Shown: positions 7,271 to 15,346 of the stretch, one piece after another | How the letters are laid out: every line of letters starts with the position of its first letter | Numbering within the stretch: the first letter of the stretch is position 1 | NCBI GenBank assembly: GCA_937997345.1 | Contig: CALKTD010000009.1 | Coordinates: 98,985-162,984, forward strand | Direction: 5' to 3' | From: an uncultured Atopobium sp. | GTDB lineage: Bacteria; Actinomycetota; Coriobacteriia; Coriobacteriales; Atopobiaceae | Length of the DNA stretch: 64,000 nucleotides | The notes under the pieces: model-generated | What the model saw: the letters and a program-made list of their open reading frames with translations, nothing else | Told to the model about the DNA's origin: nothing | Database searches by the model: none | Translations under genes and position numbers: made by a program

Positions 7271-8908
7271 CTACAGAGACTCGAGGAAGCGATGCTGAGC
7301 TGCTCGTCCTTCTTCATCCCACTTGAATACACCGGCGTCCTCTAAAACGTGCGAGAAGACAATGCCAACCTCGTCATAGATGTACTTCTTAAGCTGCTCG
7401 GATGAGAGGGAAGAGATGTCCTTCTTCGAAGCGGCATCCTTGTTAGAATCGTCTCCTTGTTCAAGCAGCTTGGCGTAGATTTGACGCGCCCAATCAGCGT
7501 GAGAGATGGTGGTGGAATCCGTGGTCAGCTGTCCGTAGACTGCGTTAGCTTTCTTGCCATTTGCCAGGCACTGCTCCATAACAGACTGAACTTTGTTGAG
7601 CTCCGGCACAAGACGAGGCGGAAGCACGGCAAGTCCCATGACCTCGATGAGGCCGATATTCTCTTTCTTGATGTGGTGATACTCGGCATGTGGATGGAAG
7701 ATGCCAAGCGGATGCTTTTCGCTGGTAACATTGCAGCGCAGCGCAAGAAAGACCTCGTAAGTCTCATCTTCAAGCTTGCGAACAACAGGGGTAACCGTGT
7801 TGTGGGGCTCGCCGTTAGTTTCTGTATAAACAGAGACGGTTTCGTCGGTATAGCTGCGCCATGCGGTGATGATAAACTCTGCAGCTTTGAGTGCTTCTTC
7901 TCGGCTAGTAGAGGAGAGGCGAAGAACGGAGAGTGGCCACTTGAGAATTGCACCCGCTACCTCGGGGAACTGCTTGAGTTCAAACTCTTCCGCAACTTCT
8001 GCGCGCATCATAGGGAACTCGTAACGTCCGCCCTGGTAGTGATCATGCGAGAGGATCGATCCACCCACAATAGGTAAATCGGCATTTGAGCCAATGAAGT
8101 AGTGGGGGAACCTGTCCACAAAGTCAAAGAGGTTGACCAGCGCCTCGTGATCAATGTGCATAGGAATGTGATCCGAGTTCATGGCAATGCAGTGCTCGTT
8201 GAAATACGCATACGGACTGTACTGGAATCCCCAACGATGCTGATTGAGCTCAATGGGGATGATGCGCAGGTTCTGCCTGGCAGGATGAGCGCCTGCACCA
8301 GACGAAGCGCTGCGTCCAGAATAGCCCTCATTATCAAGGCAGAGCTGGCATGCGGGGTACTTCTCTCCAGAAGTGTTTTGAGCCGTTTTAGCTGCGGCAA
8401 TCTCACGAGGATCTTTTTCTGGCTTGGAGAGGTTGATGGTAATCTCTAAGTCTCCCCAGGTAGTTGGGGTAGTCCACGTAATATTCCTAGCGATGGCGCT
8501 TCTTCTGACATAGCCCGCGTCGCAGCAGAGCGTGTAGAACCAGTCAGTTGCAGCGCGAGGTCCCTCAGAAGCGTACAGCTCATTGAAATGGTGTGCGACC
8601 TCGGAAGGCTTTGGCAGCAGAAGACCCATAATGCGCATGGCAAAAGAGTCTTCGCCGCTCTGGGTGTTCTCGGCAAGACCATGAGCAACAGCTAAGCGAG
8701 CAAGCTCGGCAAGTGTCTGGTCAAGATCAAACGACTCCAGGTCAATCTTCTCCCAAGGCTTAACGGGAGCAGGCCCCTCGTACGAAAGCATGTCCAACAG
8801 CGCGTTATAGCACCAGGTCAGATCCTCAGTTTGAATAAGTCCGCGCTTGCATGCATACGCGACAAGCTGCTGAATGCAGAGCGCGCTTTCATTGTCCGCT
8901 ACAGCCAT
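7271..8908 (-). CDS. galT: UDP-glucose--hexose-1-phosphate uridylyltransferase (class II GalT)
   Basis: Leloir pathway enzyme that swaps UMP between UDP-glucose and galactose-1-phosphate, giving UDP-galactose and glucose-1-phosphate. About 545 residues, the long class II form of Gram-positive bacteria rather than the ~350-residue E. coli type. A HPHAEYHHIK block and an N-terminal helical region are visible. ATG at 8908 is chosen over the in-frame TTG at 8917 because GGGAG is ten bases upstream of the ATG but abuts the TTG. The ATG overlaps the galK stop by ten bases, so the two genes are probably translationally coupled. Last gene of galM-galK-galT. Confidence 0.93.
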   Translation of the reverse strand: MAVADNESALCIQQLVAYACKRGLIQTEDLTWCYNALLDMLSYEGPAPVKPWEKIDLESFDLDQTLAELARLAVAHGLAENTQSGEDSFAMRIMGLLLPKPSEVAHHFNELYASEGPRAATDWFYTLCCDAGYVRRSAIARNITWTTPTTWGDLEITINLSKPEKDPREIAAAKTAQNTSGEKYPACQLCLDNEGYSGRSASSGAGAHPARQNLRIIPIELNQHRWGFQYSPYAYFNEHCIAMNSDHIPMHIDHEALVNLFDFVDRFPHYFIGSNADLPIVGGSILSHDHYQGGRYEFPMMRAEVAEEFELKQFPEVAGAILKWPLSVLRLSSTSREEALKAAEFIITAWRSYTDETVSVYTETNGEPHNTVTPVVRKLEDETYEVFLALRCNVTSEKHPLGIFHPHAEYHHIKKENIGLIEVMGLAVLPPRLVPELNKVQSVMEQCLANGKKANAVYGQLTTDSTTISHADWARQIYAKLLEQGDDSNKDAASKKDISSLSSEQLKKYIYDEVGIVFSHVLEDAGVFKWDEEGRAAQHRFLESL

Positions 8909-10110
8909 TGTGCGCAAGCTCCCTGGTCAGAGATGGCGTAGTGGCGGCATGCACCTTCGCCAAACCACTGATTCATCTGTGCAATGAAGGTTTCGACAAG
9001 GGCGAGAGGAACAAAGCACTGGATTGAGCCGCCAAAACCGCCGCCATGAATGCGAACGGCGCCAGAACCTTTTAAGATGCTCTCGGCCAAACCGAGGGCA
9101 AGCATGGCTGGCTGATACGAGCCAGAAGTAGAGACATTCTGCAGGTACATACCAGAACTTGCTCCGGAGGCATTGGTGAGCGCAATAAAGGACCCAATAT
9201 CAGAGTTCTGGAGGTCTGCCCAACGCTTGTCTACCAGGTCATTTTCATACCAGTAGTGAATTGCGCGGAGAAGAGCGCGATCTCCAAGCTCTTCTCGCAG
9301 CTCATTAACACGAGCCTGGAAGTCTTCAACGGGAACCTCAGAGAGACGAGTCTTGCCAAAGGTTGCTGCAACTTTCTGCATCTCAACAGGGACAGCGGCG
9401 TACTCATCAGTGAAGGCAACGTGGTCGCAGCCAACATCAACAAGGCAGAGAGCGTAGCCGTAATCCTCAAAGTTAAGGTCTAGCTTTTCTGCCTTAGGTT
9501 CTGCAGGATCTTCAAAGTTCATGAAGGCAAGGCCGCCAAGGCAAACAGCAAGCTGATCCATAAGGCCGCAAGGCTTACCGAAGTAAACGTTTTCTGTGTT
9601 TTGGCTCATCTGAGCAAGCTTAACAGCAGAAATCTCGCTGCCACCTTTCCAGAGCGCTTCCATTGCACGACCTGCTGCAGCCTCAAAAGCAGCAGAGGAA
9701 GAAAGTCCACCGCCACCAGGTACGTCGCTCACAACTGCCATGTCAAAACCTGTTGGCTCAAAGCCAAGTTTGACCAGGTTTGCAGCCATGCCGCGAACAA
9801 TGGCCTTAGTAGTAAGGAACTCATCCTCTGAAGGCTCTAGGTTTTTGTAATCTACCTCAAAAGGATCGTATCCAATGCTGGCAACACGAATAACGCCCAG
9901 GTTATTAGGTGCGCAAATAGCGTCAATAGCAACATCTAGGGCGCCGGCAATAACATGACCACCCTCGTGATCAGTGTGATTACCAGCAATCTCGGAGCGA
10001 CCAGGCGCATGTACTGCAAGATAGCGGTCAGCTTTTCCGAACATTTGCTCAAAGTGCTCTTTTGCGCGATTGAGCTGAGCTGTGGTTTTCTCGTCAAACG
10101 TGTGAGCCAT
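8899..10110 (-). CDS. galK: Galactokinase
   Basis: Phosphorylates alpha-D-galactose to galactose-1-phosphate with ATP in the cytoplasm. The 403-residue GHMP kinase has the galactokinase signature GRSEIAGNHTDHEGG near residue 38 and the ATP-binding motif PGGGGLSSSAAFE (~residues 130-142). A C-terminal GHMP block (IHGGGFGGSIQCF) is also present. Start ATG has AAAGGA six bases upstream. It follows galM by 38 bp and overlaps galT. Galactose would arrive through MglBAC and be converted to the alpha anomer by GalM before this step. Confidence 0.97.
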   Translation of the reverse strand: MAHTFDEKTTAQLNRAKEHFEQMFGKADRYLAVHAPGRSEIAGNHTDHEGGHVIAGALDVAIDAICAPNNLGVIRVASIGYDPFEVDYKNLEPSEDEFLTTKAIVRGMAANLVKLGFEPTGFDMAVVSDVPGGGGLSSSAAFEAAAGRAMEALWKGGSEISAVKLAQMSQNTENVYFGKPCGLMDQLAVCLGGLAFMNFEDPAEPKAEKLDLNFEDYGYALCLVDVGCDHVAFTDEYAAVPVEMQKVAATFGKTRLSEVPVEDFQARVNELREELGDRALLRAIHYWYENDLVDKRWADLQNSDIGSFIALTNASGASSGMYLQNVSTSGSYQPAMLALGLAESILKGSGAVRIHGGGFGGSIQCFVPLALVETFIAQMNQWFGEGACRHYAISDQGACAQWL

Positions 10111-10148
10111 GGTAATCCTTTCCCTTTAGTGCTGTGAAGCCAGGTATC

Positions 10149-11207
10149 TTAAAAGAATCGATAAACAATCTGTAAGCTGTATGGCTGCTCAGGCGTGCAC
10201 GTGGGCTGAGGCCACTCTGCATGGTGAGCACAGTCTGGATAAAACTCACTCTCAAATGCAAAACCAGCCTGAGGCTTATAGATAGCACCGTCTTTTGCCC
10301 TCGCCTCATCAAGCCAGTTACCGGTATAGAGATGGGCACCGGGTGCGGTAATTTGAATCTCAAGCGAGCGTCCGCTTTCTGAAGTGGCGAGAAGAGCGGG
10401 GCGCATCTGGCCTTTTTCATAGTTGTTAATGGCAAAGCAGTGATCATAGCCACGAGCAATGTTGAGCTGCTCGTTTTCAACACCAAGATCTTTTCCAATG
10501 GCCTTAGGTGTACGGAAATCAAAGGGAGTTCCTGCAACAGGATCTATGCTTCCTGCGGAAACCGAGTCTTCTCGTAGAGGGAGATACGAATCTGCATGAA
10601 TGGTCAGACTATGACCGCAGACATCTCCAGAATCATGACCATTAAGGTTGAAGTATACGTGGTTAGTCATGTTTACAAATGTTGCAGCATCGGTTGTGCA
10701 GGTATACGTAAGATTTACCGTTGATTGCGCGCTCTCTTCAACAAGCTTATAGGTTGCGGTAATGTGGCGGTTTCCTGGTAGTCCATATTCTCCATCTACC
10801 AAGTCAATGCTGAAGGTTACCGTATTTTGAGCTTCATCAATTTCTGCCTGCCAAATGCGCTTATGGATACCAGTAACCAGATCAGTATGCAGGTTATTTT
10901 GGTTGTCTGGACCGTTGTTTTTAGGAAGATGATAGATAACACCATTAAGTGGAATCTCTGCTTTATCTGCGCGGTTAGCGGAAGGTCCAATGGAGGCACC
11001 AAAGCAGGCGGGGTTATCTAAATACAGGTCAAATAGGCTATATCCAAGAACTACATCTGCCTGCGTCCCATAAACATCTGGAACTGAAACACCCAGAATG
11101 GTGGCACCAAAATTGCTTAATTTAATTGATGAATGGGCGCCGCGAATTGTATACGTAAGCGCAGCAGGGGAGTTAACAAAGCTATCAAAGGGTCGAACAT
11201 TAATCAT
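10149..11207 (-). CDS. galM: Aldose 1-epimerase (galactose mutarotase)
   Basis: Interconverts beta- and alpha-D-galactose so that GalK receives its substrate. About 352 residues with the mutarotase motifs NMTNHVYFNLNGH (catalytic His) and, near the C-terminus, AFESEFYPDCAHH (catalytic Glu region); NANRAD-like SANRADKAEIP is near residue 80. The longer reading (start 11228) is less likely: GGAGG sits six bases before the ATG at 11207. First gene of the galM-galK-galT operon, downstream of an operator shared with mglB. Confidence 0.93.
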   Translation of the reverse strand: MINVRPFDSFVNSPAALTYTIRGAHSSIKLSNFGATILGVSVPDVYGTQADVVLGYSLFDLYLDNPACFGASIGPSANRADKAEIPLNGVIYHLPKNNGPDNQNNLHTDLVTGIHKRIWQAEIDEAQNTVTFSIDLVDGEYGLPGNRHITATYKLVEESAQSTVNLTYTCTTDAATFVNMTNHVYFNLNGHDSGDVCGHSLTIHADSYLPLREDSVSAGSIDPVAGTPFDFRTPKAIGKDLGVENEQLNIARGYDHCFAINNYEKGQMRPALLATSESGRSLEIQITAPGAHLYTGNWLDEARAKDGAIYKPQAGFAFESEFYPDCAHHAEWPQPTCTPEQPYSLQIVYRFF

Positions 11208-11250
11208 CGGATACCTCCGAGATACCATTCATAGTGCATTACACATACTA

Positions 11251-11264
11251 TGTTAACGTACTCA
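11251..11264 (-). promoter_or_regulatory. Galactose operator before galM
   Basis: TGTTAACGTACTCA, identical to the site before mglB, 43 bp before the galM start codon. Read on the - strand it falls inside the 17 bp spacer of a weak promoter candidate (TTAATT, then CATAGT), where a bound LacI-family protein would block RNA polymerase. Confidence 0.75.
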
Positions 11265-11357
11265 TAACGAATTAACAGGAAATTATTAAGTTTTCAGTCA
11301 GTGGTATCTTTGCGGGGGCAAACGGTTAGAGCGCAGGTCAAAAGTCCTTCTCGCCGA

Positions 11358-11376
11358 ACGGTAATTTTTTTACCGT
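11358..11376. repeat. Inverted repeat in the galM-galR intergenic region
   Basis: ACGGTAA and TTACCGT (7 bp arms) around TTTTT, midway between the divergent genes. It could be a hairpin or a second regulator site; no further support. Confidence 0.35.
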
Positions 11377-11438
11377 GAGCGTTTAATTTGCTGCTATATA
11401 TGCAATTTTATCGCGTTATGTGAATCTGCCTGTTAGTA

Positions 11439-11452
11439 TGAGTACGTAAACA
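11439..11452 (+). promoter_or_regulatory. Operator before the LacI-family regulator (autoregulation)
   Basis: TGAGTACGTAAACA; on the opposite strand TGTTTACGTACTCA, one base different from the mglB and galM sites. It is 22 bp before the regulator start, fitting repression of its own gene. Confidence 0.7.
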
Positions 11453-11473
11453 AGCAGATAATCGGAGGAATTT

Positions 11474-12502
11474 GTGACTCGCTCGCATAGTTCTAGCTCA
11501 AATAAACGCTCTGTTTCAATGGCTGATGTTGCGCAAGCCGCTGGTGTTTCTCAGCAGACCGTTTCTCGTGTTGCTAATGGTGCTCAAAACGTGAGCAAGG
11601 CAACGCGTGAAAAAGTCCAGGCCGCAATGGAGTCCATGGGCTTTAGGCCAAGCTTTGCAGGCAGGTCGTTAAGGTCTGGCTCGTATCAATCGGTGGGACT
11701 CTGTCTGTACGACATTCGTGAGTTTGGTAACTTGGCAACCCTCGATGGCATTGTCTCTGCTGCTCGTGAGCATGAATATGCAATTACGATGATTGAGAAA
11801 GGCTCTGACGACGGCCTCTGCCTGCAGGACATTTCTCATCGTATGTCTAATCTTCCTGTTGACGGCATGATTATCAGCATGAGCCTTATGGCGTCAGACT
11901 TTGAATCATTTGTACCGCAACCAGGCCTTGGAACAGTGCTTCTTACTATGCACGAGCATCCTTACTGCACCACTGTTGACTCAGATCAGTACGGCTGCTC
12001 AAAGCTTGTCATTGATCACCTTTATGAGCTTGGTCATCACAAAATCCGTTTTGTAGCAGGCCCTTCATACTCTATTGACTCGCAATTTCGCGAGAAGGGC
12101 TGGCGAGATGCCATGTCTGAGTATGGGCTAGAAATTGTTGAGCCTTTAGCTGGCGATTGGACCGCCAATAGTGGCTATGAAATTGGTAAAAAACTGCGAG
12201 AAACTCGTGATTTTACTGCAGTTTATGCAGCAAACGACCAGATGGCGCTAGGTATCATTGCGGCATTTGAAGAAGTGGGACTGAGCGTACCGGAAGACGT
12301 GAGCGTTGTTGGTGTTGACGACTCTCTTGAAGACTATTTGCCTAACTTCTCATTAACCACAGTTTGCTTTAACCTACTAGAGCGCGGACGTGTTGCACTT
12401 GAGCATGCAATTCGTGCATCTGAGCCTGGATATGAACCCGAAGCAATCAGAATTGCTCCAAAGCTCATTGTTCGTACTACCACAGCAGCACCACAGAAGT
12501 AG
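11474..12502 (+). CDS. LacI/GalR-family transcriptional regulator of galactose genes
   Basis: Sugar-responsive repressor. Residues 16-36 hold the LacI helix-turn-helix (MADVAQAAGVSQQTVSRVAN), then a hinge (NVSKATREKVQAAMESMGFRPS), then a periplasmic-binding-like sensor domain of about 280 residues (PVDGMIIS, TTVDSDQYG, FVAGPS, YAANDQMALGIIAAFEE, SVVGVDD, LTTV). Length 342 is normal. Start GTG has GGAGG five bases upstream. It is divergent from galMKT. The three shared operators make it the likely repressor of galMKT, mglBAC and itself, released by galactose or a derivative; target and inducer are inferred. Confidence 0.9.
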   Translation: MTRSHSSSSNKRSVSMADVAQAAGVSQQTVSRVANGAQNVSKATREKVQAAMESMGFRPSFAGRSLRSGSYQSVGLCLYDIREFGNLATLDGIVSAAREHEYAITMIEKGSDDGLCLQDISHRMSNLPVDGMIISMSLMASDFESFVPQPGLGTVLLTMHEHPYCTTVDSDQYGCSKLVIDHLYELGHHKIRFVAGPSYSIDSQFREKGWRDAMSEYGLEIVEPLAGDWTANSGYEIGKKLRETRDFTAVYAANDQMALGIIAAFEEVGLSVPEDVSVVGVDDSLEDYLPNFSLTTVCFNLLERGRVALEHAIRASEPGYEPEAIRIAPKLIVRTTTAAPQK

Positions 12503-12578
12503 GGAAGTCTCTTAAAAAGTCGGGTTTCTCGCCATAATCAGCTATACTGTTCAGGCAATAGTTGATTAGAGGAGTTGT

Positions 12579-13682
12579 ATGTCTGAGTCACCAAATAAAG
12601 AGTTAGGCTGGTCAGTTCAGGTTTTCTTGGATACGCACGAGATTCGTGCAGGAGAGACTGTAACTGCTACTCCTAAGATTATTGGTGCAGACCCTGAGGG
12701 TTTCAGATTCAACTATGTGTGGAGCTTGTATGATCGTTGGGACGAGGGCTTTTGGGATACCACGGAGCACCAGTTTGGTGGTTCAATTACAGACACTTCG
12801 TGGACATTTACGTTTACCGAGCCTGGTCGCTACCATCTTTATATTGATGCATTTGACAGTCTTAATAATCCTCAGACGGTTACTGCTTGGGTAGTAGTTG
12901 CAGGTGATGACGATTTTATGCGTCCATCACTTCCTTCTGAAGATGCAGAAACTGTTGTTGCGGTAAATGGTGTTTCGGAGATTTTTAATATTGCTTCGGA
13001 GCAGTTTAACTCGCTGAAAGAGTACTTTATTGCCTTTGCACGCGGCGAGGTTGCTTTTAAGGAGTTCAAGGCCCTTGATGACATCTCGTTTGAAGTAAAG
13101 CGTGGCGAGGCTTTTGGCCTGGTGGGCACCAACGGCTCTGGCAAGTCTACCATGCTCAAAATCATTGCGGGCGTACTTGAGCCTTCTAAGGGAACTTGTG
13201 AGGTCAAGGGTACTATTGCGCCTCTTATTGAGCTTGGTGCTGGCTTTGACATGGAACTGACTGCTAAAGAGAATATCTATCTCAATGGCGCTCTTCTTGG
13301 TTACAAGAAGGAGTTTATTGACTCGCACTTTGACCAGATTGTAGAGTTTGCTGAACTTGAGGGCTTTATGGACATGCCACTCAAGAACTACTCCTCTGGT
13401 ATGGTGGCACGTATTGCCTTTGCAATTGCAACCGTTACAGAGCCTGACCTGCTCATTGTTGATGAGACACTCTCGGTAGGAGACTTCCTCTTCCAGCAAA
13501 AGTGCGAGAACCGCATCAAAGAGCTGGTTGCTTCTAATAATGTTACGGTTCTTCTGGTTTCTCACTCCATTGACCTGGTCCAGCGCATTTGTGACCGTGC
13601 CATTTGGATTGAGAAGGGCAAGCAGCGCATGCTTGGTCCTGTAGATGAAGTTTGTGAAGCTTACGAGCACCTCAAGAGATAA
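12579..13682 (+). CDS. Polysaccharide/teichoic-acid-export-type ABC ATPase with an N-terminal Ig/PKD-like domain
   Basis: Residues ~130-367 are an ABC ATPase of the Wzt/TagH type: Walker A GTNGSGKST (183-191), signature YSSGMVARIAFA (from 271), Walker B LLIVDETLSVGD (291-302), and the typical LIELGAGFD and LVSHS blocks. Such proteins normally pair with a two-component permease (TagG/Wzm), which is not adjacent. Residues ~10-108 form a beta-rich, aromatic domain (WSLYDRW, EPGRYHLYIDAFD, TVTAWVVV) resembling an Ig/PKD fold. Classical Wzt carries an extra domain at the C-terminus, not here. No signal peptide. The start has GGAG nearby. The substrate cannot be told from sequence. Confidence 0.75.
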   Translation: MSESPNKELGWSVQVFLDTHEIRAGETVTATPKIIGADPEGFRFNYVWSLYDRWDEGFWDTTEHQFGGSITDTSWTFTFTEPGRYHLYIDAFDSLNNPQTVTAWVVVAGDDDFMRPSLPSEDAETVVAVNGVSEIFNIASEQFNSLKEYFIAFARGEVAFKEFKALDDISFEVKRGEAFGLVGTNGSGKSTMLKIIAGVLEPSKGTCEVKGTIAPLIELGAGFDMELTAKENIYLNGALLGYKKEFIDSHFDQIVEFAELEGFMDMPLKNYSSGMVARIAFAIATVTEPDLLIVDETLSVGDFLFQQKCENRIKELVASNNVTVLLVSHSIDLVQRICDRAIWIEKGKQRMLGPVDEVCEAYEHLKR

Positions 13683-13748
13683 TTAAAATTCCTAACCAAA
13701 AGTTAGGGTCTGTACGAGTACAATATGTGTGTCTTTAAATGTGGTACG

Positions 13749-13823
13749 AGATACCCGTAAGGCTCATAGTCATAGTTTTGCCTTTTGGATACCTTGTGCC
13801 TGGTCAGGTGAGGTATCTTTTTT
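13749..13823 (+). promoter_or_regulatory. pyr operon attenuator (PyrR-type leader)
   Basis: A terminator hairpin, GATACCT (13788-13794) with AGGTATC (13811-13817), is followed by TTTTTT and lies 12 bp before pyrR. The upstream AGATACC (13749-13755) is complementary to GGTATCT (13812-13818) and could form a competing antiterminator. This two-state arrangement matches PyrR-controlled attenuation, in which UMP-bound PyrR favours termination. The exact PyrR binding loop was not resolved. Confidence 0.75.
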
Positions 13824-13835
13824 ATTGGAGGCGCT

Positions 13836-14411
13836 ATGGCTCAAGAAGGTTCGCACTCTCTCATTGTGGACGAGCAGTCCCTTGACCGCATGCTTACACG
13901 AATTGCTCACGAAATTGTCGAGAATAACGATTCAATTGAAAACGTTGCTTTGGTGGGCATTATTCGCCGTGGAGAGGTTTTGGCTTCTCGTCTTGCGGAA
14001 AAGATTTTGAGTTTTACCGGATTTAAGCCAAAAGTTGGCTCACTTGATATCAGTTTTTATCGCGATGATTTTAGAAGAAACACCGCACCGGTTCTCCACG
14101 CAACTAATATCGATTTTGATATTACGGGCACAAGCGTTGTGCTGGTAGACGATGTTCTTCAGACAGGAAGAACTATCAGAGCAGCACTTGATGCGCTCAT
14201 CGACTATGGTCGTCCTGAGCGCGTTCAATTGGCCGTAGTAGTTGACCGCGGTCATCGCGAGCTTCCCATTAGACCCGACTATGTAGGAAAAAACGTACCT
14301 TCTTCAAAGAGCCAGGTAGTCAGCTTAAATGTTAAAGAAATTGATGGTCAGGACTGCGTATTGCTGTATGAAGCTGACTATTCTGACCCCTTTATTGAGG
14401 GAGGAAACTAA
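13836..14411 (+). CDS. pyrR: Bifunctional pyr operon regulator / uracil phosphoribosyltransferase
   Basis: RNA-binding attenuation protein that senses UMP/UTP and PRPP and also has uracil phosphoribosyltransferase activity. The 191-residue sequence carries the type I PRPP motif VVLVDDVLQTGRTIRAALDAL and the PyrR block VDRGHRELPIRPDYVGKN. The start ATG has GGAGG close upstream, right after the leader terminator. It overlaps pyrB by one base (TAATG). It presumably binds the leader at 13749-13823. Confidence 0.96.
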   Translation: MAQEGSHSLIVDEQSLDRMLTRIAHEIVENNDSIENVALVGIIRRGEVLASRLAEKILSFTGFKPKVGSLDISFYRDDFRRNTAPVLHATNIDFDITGTSVVLVDDVLQTGRTIRAALDALIDYGRPERVQLAVVVDRGHRELPIRPDYVGKNVPSSKSQVVSLNVKEIDGQDCVLLYEADYSDPFIEGGN

Positions 14412-15346
14412 TGCTTTCAGTTAAACATTTGATTGATACAAACAGCCTGACGTGTGACGATATCCAGCAGATTCTTGATACAGCTCAGTCGTTTGAAGCT
14501 GTAAACAACAGAGACATTAAAAAGGTGCCGGCACTTCGTGGCCGCACTATCGTAAACCTGTTTTTGGAGCCTTCCACCAGGACTCGCTCCTCATTTGAGC
14601 TTGCCGAGAAACGCCTCTCGGCTGACGCTTTAAACATGGGAGGATCTACTTCATCTGTGGTTAAGGGAGAGTCTCTGGCAGATACCATTCAGACTATCGA
14701 CGCTATGAACGTTGATATGTTTATCTGCCGTGCAAGACTTGCAGGTACACCGCAGAAGATTACTGAGCACACTGATGCGGTGGTTATAAACGCGGGTGAT
14801 GGTAAGCATCAGCACCCAACTCAGGCAATGCTTGACCTCTATACCATTCGCAAGAACTTTGGACATCTTGACGGTCTTAAGGTTGCTATTGTCGGCGACC
14901 TTTCTCACAGCCGCGTCGTTGGCTCTTTGGTGCCAGCACTCAAGACTATGGGTGCAGAGGTTGTTCTAGTTGGACCTCCAACGTTCCACGTAGACGATCC
15001 AAGCTGGTTTGGCTGCTATCAGACCTCACACTTTGATGAGGTCATTGGTGATGTTGACGTCGTATACATGCTTCGCGTGCAGCTTGAGCGTATGGAGGGA
15101 GCACCTATTCCTTCTCGCCGTGAGTACAACAGGCTTTGGGGCCTTGATGAGCGCCGCAGTAAGCTGATGAAGCCTGAGGCAATCATCTGCCACCCAGGTC
15201 CTATGAACCGTGGCATGGAAATTAACAGCGAGGTGGCCGATTGCGCTCGCTCTCGTATTCTTGACCAGGTCAATGCAGGCGTTTTGACGCGCATGGCCGC
15301 AATGTATTTGCTTCTGGGAGGAGACTCTGATGGCATTTCTGCTTAA
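14411..15346 (+). CDS. pyrB: Aspartate carbamoyltransferase catalytic subunit
   Basis: Condenses carbamoyl phosphate with aspartate, the committed step of pyrimidine synthesis. 311 residues, with the carbamoyl-phosphate motif PSTRTRSSFE and the HPTQAMLDLYTI block. No regulatory PyrI gene is adjacent, as expected for the Gram-positive-type operon where control is through PyrR. Its 3' end overlaps pyrC by 17 bases. Confidence 0.97.
   Translation: MLSVKHLIDTNSLTCDDIQQILDTAQSFEAVNNRDIKKVPALRGRTIVNLFLEPSTRTRSSFELAEKRLSADALNMGGSTSSVVKGESLADTIQTIDAMNVDMFICRARLAGTPQKITEHTDAVVINAGDGKHQHPTQAMLDLYTIRKNFGHLDGLKVAIVGDLSHSRVVGSLVPALKTMGAEVVLVGPPTFHVDDPSWFGCYQTSHFDEVIGDVDVVYMLRVQLERMEGAPIPSRREYNRLWGLDERRSKLMKPEAIICHPGPMNRGMEINSEVADCARSRILDQVNAGVLTRMAAMYLLLGGDSDGISA

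Noticed and set aside
7457..8077. 206-codon + strand ORF opposite galT
   Set aside because: Antisense shadow of a well supported gene.
8909..8917. TTG at 8917 as galT start
   Set aside because: The Shine-Dalgarno GGGAG is adjacent to it, too close; it fits the ATG at 8908.
12927..13670. 247-codon - strand ORF opposite the ABC ATPase
   Set aside because: Shadow ORF; the + strand has clear Walker and signature motifs.
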